Shown piece after piece: positions 24,393 through 35,096 of a stretch of DNA of 64,000 bases. The DNA is from Adiantum capillus-veneris (lineage: Eukaryota > Streptophyta > Polypodiopsida > Polypodiales > Pteridaceae), in the NCBI GenBank assembly GCA_014529385.2, contig CM043966.1, positions 43,467,537-43,531,536 on the forward strand. Direction: 5' to 3'. The position numbers and the translations under genes are program-made. The number at the start of each line of letters is the position of its first letter. Positions within the stretch are counted from its first letter, which is position 1. Below the pieces are notes generated by a model. It made no database searches. It was not told where the DNA came from and was given only the letters and a program-made list of their open reading frames with translations.

Positions 24393-25927
24393 ATGGTGAG
24401 GATGAAGAAAGCTGCACGTTCAGTTGGTGCTAGCGGGGATGCATCTCCCTCTTTGGTCCGTAGGGGTAGACCTAGGAAGATGAAGGAGGAGTTGTTGGCG
24501 GCTGAGAGTAGGCGTCCGAAGAGGCTTTTCGAGCTAAGTATCACTATCTCTGTTGGGGGGGCGGACGTAGACACTGGCTTGCTTCCTGTGCTGAAAGAAT
24601 TCTTAGAGAAGGAGATTATTGCTGGAATGTGTTCCATCAAGCGTGGCGGAACGGTATTCCACTTGCACTTCCAAATGGTCGTGCGTATTATGTCCACATC
24701 TATTATAGCGGTCAACAAAAAAGTGAAAACATACTTGGGATGGGATAGAGAATCGCCTTTGGGTGCCACTGTTCTTTGCAGGGCATTAAAGTAGAAGAAC
24801 ATGCACACATTTCAGGGGATGATTGGTTACTGCTTAAAAGACGTAGGTAAAGATCATTTTGAGAACGTTGGCCACAACATATCTCCTAATGACATTAATA
24901 AAGGGATCGAGCTTTACACGCTTCATGGGGCAGACGACCTGAAGAATAAAGTTTGCTTGAGAAACACCAATGTGTTTGATAGGGCTTTCATGTATTGGAA
25001 ATATAGTTTGAATCACCCTTTTGGTCATGACTTTCTTGGTACTTTGCACCGCATGATTAAGAGCTGTAAGTACTATCCGTCGTCCACTTGGATTACACCT
25101 TACCAAGGGCGTGCAATGGAGCAACGAAAAATTGCTGCTGTATGGAAGTGCATGGCATTCCCGAGCACGGTTACGTACAACGACATACTCGACATATTTG
25201 TACTCCAACGAGCCACTCATCCCCGTCTGGATCGGTTCCTGAACAGATGGCAGAACAATGAAAGGTATTCCATTAACTTCTCCTCTGTAATACGACGGCC
25301 TAATTATTGTTGTTATTATTTGTCTTTATGAAACGCAGGGAGCAAGGTGAGAATAAGGCAACGAACGAAGTGGTGAACATATTTGATAGTGACGATGATG
25401 ATATTGACGCTGGCATTGGAAGTGACTTTATTCCCCTGCTAAAGAGAACTAAAACTGACGTAATTGCATGCTAGGTACTTTGCTACAACTTCATTTTGCT
25501 GCGTTTGCTTTGTTTGTCGATCACTTTTTCTTTTATATGATATCTATCGTAGGTGCGAGCGATGGAGTCAACGGAGGCTGCTGTGGAAGCCGAGGAAACG
25601 CAAATGGATATGAGTCAACATGACAGTGTGGACGATGCAGTATTTCAAAGATTAGAGGACGTGCTGATGCAAATCTGGCGATAGCTCCGTGGTGGCAATG
25701 CGGACGACAATGATACTCTCCGTGCTTGCATATTGAAGTGCACACAGAGTGTGAAAGACATGTTGCAGGATGTGCAACTTAACGCTGCTGATGTCCAGTT
25801 TGCAGACATGCAGCAACAAATAAATGCATTGTCAAGGGAAATAGTTTCTTTCAAGTCAGAGTTGAATAGGTTGAAGGCAATAGTTGTCAGACTAGGAAAC
25901 ATAGCATCTAGAAATTTCCGCTTGTAG
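24393..25927 (+). pseudogene. Rep-like HUH endonuclease (Replitron-type) gene, three exons, two in-frame TAG codons
   Basis: Proposed exons are 24393-25264, 25339-25459 and 25553-25927, with GT..AG introns and matching phases (456 codons). The N-terminus is basic with an AT-hook-like RRGRPRK (residues 23-29). A beta-strand-like ELSITIS (47-53) suits Rep motif I. RGGTVFHLHFQ contains His90-Leu-His92, the metal-binding HUH. GYCLKD gives Tyr146 and Lys149, a YxxK motif with the nicking tyrosine. After an acidic stretch (DSDDDDID) the last ~65 residues form a predicted coiled coil. HUH plus one Tyr, with no helicase seen, fits Y1 HUH transposases such as Replitrons rather than Helitrons. Codons 134 (24792-24794) and 375 (25682-25684) are TAG in an otherwise well-kept frame; either the copy is recently dead or the stops are read through. 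The family name is inferred from motifs. Confidence 0.7.
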
Positions 25928-27390
25928 CACCTACAAATTTTTTTACAGCAATGGGACATTTGCAATTACCTTTTTGGGCTATATTCTTACACTTATTGAC
26001 AGAAGAAGTTATTGTAATTGTTGTGGTTATGAATTTTAAACAAAAATACAGTCTTTATATTGTCTTCCGTTGTAAGAAAGTTTCTGTCGTTTTGTCTCAA
26101 AAAAGAAAATCGTCTTGCAAACCGTTGCCGTGGGTTGTCTTGTAATTCTTAAAAATTAATGCAATTGTACTCTATGGTCTACTGCTTGCATTTAAAGATG
26201 AGAATCTTGAAAGATATGAATTTCTTTTACGCAGAGCGAGTAGGAACATCTCGAGCGAGTAGCTATTTATATTAAAGAAGAAAAACACTACAAATGTCTT
26301 AGCTTTTATATGGACCCGCAAACCACCATTACAGACCATGACAACCCCATGTGCATCACATGCCACAAGGAGCATAAACACCATAAAGACTAGGATTTTA
26401 CAAACAATATATTTGGACATAGATCTTGAGCAACGGATGCCACCACCATCGAGGTGCTTGCCACCCCACCACAATATTTCCAATGGATAGGAAGACAAAA
26501 CGACACATGGCAGCAAATTATAATCTACTAGAGCAACTTCCTACCACCACAAAGCTCAAACTAAAACGAATCGATTCTGAATGTAGCACATTCGAGTTAC
26601 ACCTTAGAACTTAGGCTCATGTTTTCAGTAAGCAACCTTCTATTTTGTTTTTTTTTGGATATTTTATAGAATTTATCTTTGAAGGGCATTTTCAAAACTT
26701 GCCCTTCCTAGTGAAGGCTTATTTTCAAAGGACCCATCCATTGGGAAGGGGCCTCTGAATGGCATGCTCTTCACCAGGAAGGCCTATCACAAAAGTGCCA
26801 TGCATGTGCCTAAGAGCTGCGTCCCACCAAGAGCTTGCAACGCTTCAATGTCTTCGTTGCACTGAGAAGTGGTTGTCCCATGGAGTAGCTACAACGTTGC
26901 TAGCGCTTCGCCCTCACCCTCTAATCGCTAAAGTGGTGCCAATTCACGAAATTTTGTGGCGCATGCTACTTGTCCAGTCCGTTAGCGGTATTTTTGATTG
27001 GCTGCATTCGGGAAATGTATGGAGGAAGGTCTTTACACAAACCGGCTTCGACGTTCTCGCGGTCAACATCCTTGAATTAGGCATGGACTACGCCAATGCT
27101 GCAATGATTGCAAGGTGTAATGGGACTGGTTTCCAGCGCTTGTGGCGCATGAAACTCTGTAGCCCTTGCAAGTCATAGGCGGGATGCAGCTCTAAGGAAG
27201 GGTGGGAAGGGTTGCAATTTCCAGCAGTGGGGCCTCGGACCAGGTCCAGGCGGTGAGGCTGAGTGGCAGTGGGCCCCCCCCCCCCCCCCCCCCCCCAAAA
27301 AAAATAACCCTTCCCCTTTCCCTTGAACGTGGTGTGGCTCACAGCTCTTACAAAGTCGTGGGCCCAGGACCCATAAGAGGGGGGAGTTTT
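25928..27390. other. 3' flank of the HUH gene and unassigned DNA; C23A8 homopolymers
   Basis: No convincing gene. A 139-codon + strand frame at 26759-27178 lacks any motif I can identify. A run of 23 C (27274-27296) followed by 8 A lies at the right side. The repeated phrase GAGCGAGTAG (26236 and 26253) may belong to the 3' end of the HUH element. Confidence 0.35.
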
Positions 27391-27400
27391 TCAGGTGTCG

Positions 27401-27478
27401 ACACGTGGTCGGTAAGGCTACCTACAGAACGTGAGCCAGAACATGCCCTACCCTGACTCAGAGTCAGTTGACACGTGG
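27401..27478 (+). promoter_or_regulatory. Two ABRE/G-box motifs exactly 70 bp apart
   Basis: ACACGTGG occurs at 27401-27408 and 27471-27478, 630-710 bp upstream of the NINJA/AFP-like start codon. ACGTGG is the core bound by ABI5/ABF bZIP factors, and AFP proteins are known ABI5 partners, so ABA-responsive feedback is plausible. Function is inferred; CACGTG cores occur by chance, but two with the same extended flank in 80 bp is suggestive. Confidence 0.5.
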
Positions 27479-28106
27479 TGCCTGTCTGCTTTCTGCGTAC
27501 GCCTCCTCCCTTCACTACCTGCCACTTGGCGCTAATGCCGCATACGCCGCACGCTCCTGTCGCACTCCACACAAGCAGCTAAAATCCAATCTCCTGCCCC
27601 CCTTACCTTTGAATGGTATTTTGCATTTTTAAACCACCACTCCGAATTGAGCGGGCGCCCTGCATGCTGCATCATTTGCATGCTTCTGCAGCTGCTTCTC
27701 CTTCCTCCCTCCATAGCTAGAAGCTCGCCACCGCCCGCCTCCTCCCTCCCTCCCTCCCTCCTTCACACTAGGTGGTCGATCGCGACCGCCCATTTTTCTG
27801 CAGCTTACCACGCAAGTACTATGCCCAACCCTCTCAGGTTCTTTCTGCATTTTCAGCATCAAGCTCATGCGACAACGACGCCCTTCTCCAAAACTCATGC
27901 CCGCCATCGTTCTCGGTTCCAGAACTGAACTCCATTCTCTGATAGCTGATCGCCATCACTAACTCAAACTTGCAATTTTTGGTCATGCACGCCTTTAATT
28001 CTCTGCGCCTTTGATTCTCTCCTTTCTGTGGTGCCCTCGCCCATAGCTGCAAGTTCCGGCCCATCATCCATCTGTAGGACGCAAGCCCTTCATCTCAGGT
28101 CGCTGC

Positions 28107-31100
28107 ATGCCCATGGCGAGTGTTCTCAATTTGTCCCAACGTCAGCCCACAGCCCACACCACTCACCTACTTTCTGATATGGAACCTCTTTCCTTGAGCC
28201 TAGACCTCTCTCTTGGCGGTCTTTTCTCGAAACACAATGATAACTTTCAGGCTCTCTCCAGCCGGAGAAGCTTGAAAACCTCTCAAAGCCCAAGTTCCTT
28301 TCCTGTTGAAGAAGTGAAAGCATGCCCGACTCCTTCAATGATACCAGTTAACAGTCAGTGGGATGTACCTGCCAGTTCTTTCAATGCTACTCCTTTGCCA
28401 GTAGCTGCACATGAACGCACCACCGACCACTTTGAAGCAAAAAGCCTGCAGGCGCAAATTAGGCGACATGAGGCACGGAAGAGAAGAAAGAGCATAATTG
28501 AAGGTAAGCTGCAGAAGAGAGCAAAGGGAGATTCTCAAGAGGAGCTCACCTGCAGGCTGTCTAGTGCACATTATCTTGTATTGTTGACACCTCCTCCATG
28601 TGATGAAGGCAAATTAGAAAAGGTTTTCACTGAAGAAGCTGGAAAGCCAGACAGGATGAGTTGCAGCGAAGGATTCATGTGCAAAAATAGAGTGCTAGCT
28701 AGTGGACATCCTGAGAGCATCTTACCGTTGTGGGTTAAGAATGAGTCTGCTACAGATGAGTGTGGACATGCAGGTATACCAGATTCAGGGACTGTAGAAT
28801 TGAATGATGCGTCACCAGTTGCCATGGTTGATTTCATGAACTTGCTAGGTTGCGAGAAACATGCCCCGATGGGAATGGGAAGTACGGTCTCGGCGGAGGC
28901 GAGGCATGATGTAAGTGTGTGTGGGGAAGTGAGTTCTACATTCAGTTTGCCACATGGTCTACCTTTAGAGTCGATGTTCAAGCGAGACAGGTCTTTGGAT
29001 GCTAAGCATGGATCAGATCTAGTTGGGGATGTACTTTCGTCCACTTCCTCTGGTTTCAGTTACTTGACATCATGCATGCCCGAGAGCCAACAGACAGACC
29101 AACCTCATGCAACTTTTGATCCTGCCTATCATTCTGAAGTAACCATACCTACATGTGGTTCCTCAAGTCAGCTACTTTCATGGAATGCTGCAGGGAAAGC
29201 TGATGGGCACATTAATATCCAAGGTGGTGACAATATTGAATGCATAGATAAGAGCTGCAACAGTAGCTCAAGTGAAACAGAGAATGAGTATGTAAAACAG
29301 GAGCAAGGCAATCATAATGATGCAATTCCCACACTTAAAAGCAGGTGCAGCAAAGAACTTGCAGCGGAGCCGGCACAACCAACAGTAACAGTACCAGCCA
29401 TCTACCCTCACCCCTTCACAATGATGCCTTATTCATATCCATATGGGGTACCTTTACCATGGGGCTTTTCTCTACCTTGGTACAATATACAGAGCTCATC
29501 TCAGAAAACATTTAGTATGCCTCTCTCTTCACCATTAGTGGAGCAGTCGAAAGAAGCTTCTACCAATCCATTTGGTGGGTATGTGAATCCATATCGCCTT
29601 CCAAGCCCTTGGCTTCCTGTTGCTCCCCCTGGTGTCGGAACATGTACACAAACATCGACCCCAGTGCTCTCGACTGTTGAACTCAGCAAGGCCTTGCATC
29701 CTGGTCACAAAGGCCAGAGGTTCCCAGGTGATTTTGCTTGTTTGTCAATTTTCATTCCGGGGGATTCACTAGGTAACAACCATGCATCAAATGCCCCTTC
29801 AGAACCATTCTTTGTAAAATGCACCTTTTTTCCTTTTATGACACCCCTTCCTTGACGCTCCATTATTATTACTGGCAAATTGCCCAGGATTTTAATGTCC
29901 CCTCAAAAGTGCATCATGACCCTTAAAATGCATTGGTACTTGATCTGCATGATGGTTGGATATGGCGCATGTCTCCCATCTTATATCGACATCTTTTTTA
30001 TTGTTTTCTGACTTCACATTTTGCAATCTTGAAGTAGGTGCCGATGTGCTAAACTTGCAAAAAAATCTGGAAAGTTTGGCTACATAATGTTTGTCAGAAT
30101 GGCTAGTCTGACTGACCTTTGTTGCTTGTACAGATTTCGGTCAAGACCTCCAAGGAGAAGATGACTCGGTGCTTGAAGTGCAACCGCAATCATTTGCGGG
30201 AAAAGATGGGGAGGATAATGTTGCTGCAAAAGTGCAAGGAGAAAGTGTACAAGCTTTGCAGGACATGTTGCCGACGGACGAGCCCTTAAAAGAGTGCAGT
30301 TTCCTTATCGGAGATGGCAAATCATCAGCAAATACACAGATAGGCAAGCAGCCTGTGAGAGGACATACCAATTTTGAAAAGCATTTGGTGGTAGGGAGGC
30401 AACAAAGCGTACCCCTTGCAAATGAAAGAGTCTCTAAAAAGAAGAAAAAGGTTGTTAGGTTCAATAGTATAGATGGAGCAGGAGTGAGGGTGTGCAAGGA
30501 AGCATTCTGCTCCGATGGCGATGGCAACGAGAGAATTTCTTCTCAACAGTTTGTGAGTGCCTTAGATCGCAGTACACAAACAAGCTCGGTGCCATCGACA
30601 AATACTGACCTTTCTTCTAATGAGGTGAATCGGGAAGGATCTTGTGATGTTGCTGAAGACGATATACATAGAATTAATAGCAATTTAAGAGCTGGTGATA
30701 AATTTGCAGTTGAATATGATCCAATGCACTCCAACAACTACAAAAACGTTGGCGTGGATTGTGAAAACGATGGTGACATGCAGGATCATGAAAATATGGA
30801 AGGAGACAGTAATGTGGTTTCCCACAAACCTTTATCAAAGAGTCCTAAGGATAGCTCGGCCCGAAGCAAGTCAGTCGAAAGCTTTTGGAGAGTCACTACG
30901 CATGGTTCAGGTCCTCATGGGAAGACCATTCATGGCGTTCTGTATATGACTGAGGAGAAGCTAGCACGGTTGATATGTGTTTGTCATGGTAAGCTTATGT
31001 CGCCGTTACAATTTGTCCAACATTCAGGCAGTAGCGATCTTTCGAACCCAGAAAGAAGTATAGTTATCGAATCTTTTTCTTATGTTGATCATTGTGACAT

Positions 31101-31116
31101 CTTAGTCCCTGCATAG
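28107..31116 (+). CDS. NINJA/AFP-family transcriptional co-repressor adaptor (two exons)
   Basis: Exons are 28107-29727 and 30134-31116, joined by a GT..AG intron of 406 bp across codon 541; product 867 residues. Near the N-terminus LSLSLDLSLGG (28-38) is an EAR motif, which recruits TOPLESS co-repressors. A basic segment, RRHEARKRRKSIIEG (119-133), matches the family's second conserved block and probably directs nuclear import. The C-terminal 78 residues carry GSGPHGKTIHGV..., ICVCHGKLMSPLQFVQHSG and a NPERSIVI tail, the NINJA/AFP C-terminal domain that contacts JAZ TIFY or ABI5 partners. The middle is long, serine-rich and probably disordered, so the protein is about twice the length of angiosperm homologues. 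Reading through the intron ends at 29855 and drops the partner-binding domain. Jasmonate or abscisate signalling repression is the known family role. ATG at 28179 is a possible shorter start. Confidence 0.93.
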
Positions 31117-32359
31117 TATATGAATGCAATGGTGCATATAAATGTACAGACAGCACAAATGCCATGCGCGAGAAACTGTAGGTTTGATTTTCACAGAGGT
31201 TCTGCAGTTGTGTATATTTTGTATAGAATATTTAGTAAGAACAAATCCTTTTCCTGGAGCAGGGAAGGGAACTGCTATTTTTGTTCAGCTTTATTTACAT
31301 TTGATGATTTGAGCCTTGATTTTGTGTATGCAGAGTTGACAGATTTATTTATGGGTTGTGTTCTGGCATGGCAATAATGACACTTAACCCAACGCATGCA
31401 TCATGGAGAGAAAGAGAGAAAAGGGGAGGGGAAAATGCATAAGGGCTGTTCGGTTGTCAATCATGCATCAGGCTTCGAACCGGTGTTACACAAATGCACG
31501 CTTGACAGTTTGGTTCTCAATCAAGATTCATGGGGGATCTTGAGAAGCTCGCAAAAGCAGGCAAGGGTCAGAGTATGCAGAGACTTGCTTCGCTTTTGCT
31601 TGCGCTGGGCGACGATTACTATCATAGGGGGATTGAAAGGGGCAGGGGGGTGGGGGGGATAACGTCTGAGTACTGGGGCAAAATGATGGTGGTGGGTCCT
31701 CCACCTTGAATGGCATTAGTAGCAGAATAATATTGTAGGAGAGTTGTGCATTAGGCACTAGCTTCAATTGCACATCAAGTACTACAATATTTGGAGGTGG
31801 TTCTATATTTGTGGAACTCTGATTTTTTCAAGTTGCGATTGATGAAGCTTGATGTCGATCGTTCTATGTTGACAGTGTATTAAGTTTTTGAGAGATTGTT
31901 GAGATTCTCCGGTGGTGGAAGCTCGCGCATTTTCTTTTGACTCTTGGCAAATAAGTTCTCATTATGGGTCCAAAGCTATGGAACATTATTGGAGATGTCA
32001 GTTGGGCACCTTTAGACTTGTGAAGCTAGACCTTACTTGTCAAGGTCGTGGGGAGGGGGGCTGGCAGTTCGGGCCATACATCTGCTGGCCATTATTTTGC
32101 AGGATTCAGCTTTGCATCACCTGGATGTACGACACATCAGCAGTGGTAATGTTAGCGATGGAAGCCAATTGTTGCGTCCCAAATCAGTAAGGGGAATGGC
32201 ACCTGCGATGGACATCTCAGCAGCCGTAATCCAAAACCTGTCATTCACTATACCGCTGCCATATCAACACGCAGAATTCACACACCCCTCTGCTTCATGA
32301 CTGTTACCCTCTGCAGGTCAGTGTGTTGGCCACCCCTCTCCCACGACCATTGACGGCCC
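31117..32359. other. NINJA 3' untranslated region and unassigned DNA
   Basis: The first few hundred bases are presumably the NINJA 3' UTR; I cannot place the polyadenylation site. The frames beyond it are short and without motifs. A G-rich patch lies at 31625-31660. Confidence 0.4.
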
Positions 32360-32453
32360 GGAATGGTCGCCTACTAACCATTCCCGTAATCAGGGCTATC
32401 GGCCTCGGCCGGTTGCCCATGATTAACGGAAATGGTCAGTAGGCGACCATTCC
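32360..32453. repeat. 94-bp near-perfect hairpin
   Basis: The arm 32360-32392, beginning GGAATGGTCGCCTACT, pairs with 32420-32453, ending AGTAGGCGACCATTCC, with two or three mismatches or bulges. The loop itself can pair (GGGC with GCCC, CGGCC with GGCCG), so almost the whole segment folds. It may be a miRNA-like precursor, a fold-back element or a regulatory palindrome. It lies 1.2 kb past the NINJA stop codon. Confidence 0.85.
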
Positions 32454-33232
32454 CTACACCTTAATAATACCAAGAAGTGGCGTTAGCTTAAATAGGCTCC
32501 TTAACATCTCGCTGCTTGGACACCATGCCTAGAATGACAATACAAAATGGCACAATGAGAATGTAGGAAGGTTAGATTGGTAACAAAGGGGCTATGCTAT
32601 GGTATTGATTATTAGTCACGACTTCTAGTTATGCGAGGAATGTGTTATTGGATGGTGATCTGCAAAAAGAGGTGTACATACAGCAGATCAGGATATGGGG
32701 ATGCGTCACATCCCAAGCATGCAAAAATCACGGTTGAAGCAAGATCCTAGAGCTTGGCATGAGGATTGCATCCTATTGATCACTCTTGGTTTTTCTATGG
32801 GTGATGTGATAATATTACTTCTTGTATGTCACGAAAATGAGGCAAGAATGGTGATAATATGCATCTATGAAAAGTGGAACTCTTCGAGCGAGAGGTTCCT
32901 TTAGGTTTAGCTCTATTTGGTTCCTATCTGCGTAGTGATGATCTCAAGTGCCAAATGGTTCTTAAACCTTATGTTAACCTAGAGGAATCTAGGTTTTGTA
33001 TGACGACAAAGGTTTTGGAAGACATGTTTTTGTTGGAGTTTGAACACTTCCCACTTCGCCGTTACTACACTGCTAATTTGAAGCTCTGCCCTCAATCGCC
33101 TCTATCCACAGTCGACAGCCCGAGGTCGTTGCCTACAACGCCATTTGGCGTCACCTGCACCACAAAGGAAACATAACAATTTTGCTTGCTTCGCTGTTGT
33201 GACGCCTTTGACTAAGGACTCTACGAGATGAG

Positions 33233-33275
<43 letters not shown>

Positions 33276-33448
33276 CAAAATCAACACTTCGCCTACACAT
33301 GGACTACCATACATAGAAGTCTCCACACAACCAATCAAGAGAGAGAGTAAAAATGACAAGATTCCATTGCAATTGAGTCTTCAAAAATGGGTACACCTCG
33401 AGCAAAAATGGGCCGAAACATCTAGTAAGAGTCATCATAACTCTTTGG
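32454..33448. other. Unassigned DNA with a (GA)20 tract
   Basis: A (GA)n tract is at 33235-33274. A 100-codon frame at 32874-33176 has no known motif. Nothing else is recognised. Confidence 0.4.
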
Positions 33449-33645
33449 AGAGACATTTATTGCTATCAAACGCACACCTACATACAAATTGGGCCTTCTA
33501 GCTCTTTGAAGTTTGCATTGTATTAATGATGTGCCATGCTAATGAGAGACATTTGTTGCTACCAGAAGCACACCTACATACAAATTGGGCATTCTAGCTC
33601 TTTACGGTTTGCATTGTATGGGCAATGATCTGGCATGCTAATGTG
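33449..33645 (+). repeat. ~97-bp tandem duplication
   Basis: AGACATTT(A/G)TTGCTA starts at 33449 and 33546. Both copies share GCACACCTACATACAAATTG, TTCTAGCTCTTT and TTTGCATTGTAT, and end in GGCATGCTAATG or TGCCATGCTAATG. Confidence 0.85.
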
Positions 33646-33768
33646 GTGATGTATGGTACATTGATGTAGCAATGCTACGTCCCCAACATGTTTGTCTTTT
33701 GCACCAATCTACTTTTGTAACACTATAATGTAAATAACATTGCTTTTAGGGTTTCTTTTGGGCTTTAA

Positions 33769-35092
33769 CACTAGTTTGGTACCAAAACAAGACACTTAAG
33801 TGTCTTTTTTTTACAAATTTAGATTAAATGCTACTTGCATCAAACGGTGTATTTAAGAAAACCCTTTTGATATGTTTAAATATGTTAGTTAGAGGGTCTT
33901 TGAAAAATATAACTTTGCATTTTAGAAGCTATCATGATCAAGGAATATACTTATCAAGTGGACCCCCATAAGACTGCGATTGATGCTTTGAAGAAATTAA
34001 CTTTATAAGCTCAAGAAAAAATGAAGCTACCTTGTAGAAAATTCTACACAAATTTTCTACAATTGTGCTATAGATAATTGCAAGTTTCATGAGAAAAAAA
34101 ATTTACTTGAGAGTATATAAAATAATGGGAAGTTCTACTTGTTTGATATGGCCATTTCAAGCATATCGTTATATGCATAGAAAAAATATGTTTTTGATGT
34201 GTTTGTGATGTGTTTTTGAGTTTTAGAAAGTGATACATTGCTTACCCTCTCCAATGAGGACTCATGGTCACAAGTAGAAGTGCTTTGGTAAGAAAGAATC
34301 ATTTAAAATATTCAAAACTGCTTATGTAAAAATTTTGATATTTTAATCCTTGAGAGATAAGTATTCAAAAACTTAAATGACTTCAAACTTTCCATACATA
34401 TCAACTAAATGTATCAAACTGCATGGTATGAATACAAATGGCATACTTAAAACCTTGGTTTCAATGTTATTGTGAAGGACTAAAGATTTTCAAGAGTTTT
34501 TGCACAATCAAAATTTCAAGATAGGGTGTAAGCGACAAGATTTAAGTAAGTTAGGGAGCCCAAAAAATACGTAGTTTTTTTGTTTTAACATATAAAGTCA
34601 TTTGATGTTGTCAAATTGCACTAGAATAGCCCCAATTCCATGAGAGGACCTTTGAAAAGCCAAAATTATGCTCTTAGTCAACATGTGCTCAAGTATGAAA
34701 TTATGTTTATAACTTTGCAATTAAATTTGAAACTATTTTTTGAAGGTCATTCCATTGTTTTGTAACACTAAGTACTAGCACTTGGCTTTTAAAAACATAA
34801 AAAAATTCACATCTACAAAAAGATAAAAGAACTTTATGATTTTTTTTGGCAAAAAAGCTTGAAATTTTACAAAAAATTACGATTTAGAAATTACCACAAT
34901 TCTTTTCATAGGGCTTGTATTTTGACATGGAGAAAAATCCAATGTTTTCTTTTTCTCATATAACCAGCCTATGGTAGAAACAAGGTGTAAAAAACTTTTT
35001 TCTAGCTTGACAAATAAATTGCCAAAACTTGGTAGGAAAACAAAACACTTTAGTGTCTCATGACACTTTAGTGTCCAATTACAAAACTAATG
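33769..35092. mobile_element. TTAA-flanked non-autonomous element, copy B (1,324 bp)
   Basis: TTAA stands directly before (33765-33768) and after (35093-35096). The ends are inverted: CACTAGTTTGGTA on the left and, reverse-complemented, CATTAGTTTTGTA on the right (11 of 13). Just inside are palindromes built on GACACTTAAGTGTC (left) and two copies of GACACTAAAGTGTC-type (right). The interior is AT-rich with no transposase. Size, ends, flanks and inner palindromes match 52461-53780. TTAA targeting is the hallmark of piggyBac; assignment to that superfamily is inference. Confidence 0.7.
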
Positions 35093-35096
35093 TTAA

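Noticed and set aside
24393-25927. Endogenous geminivirus-like Rep insertion
   Set aside because: No helicase/ATPase motifs, spliced exons, an AT-hook and a coiled-coil tail; this fits a transposon HUH protein better than a viral Rep.
26759-27178. 139-codon frame as a gene
   Set aside because: No domain, splice context or homology that I can recognise; kept only as unassigned sequence.
28571-29044. 157-codon minus-strand frame
   Set aside because: It is a shadow of NINJA exon 1, with no independent motif.
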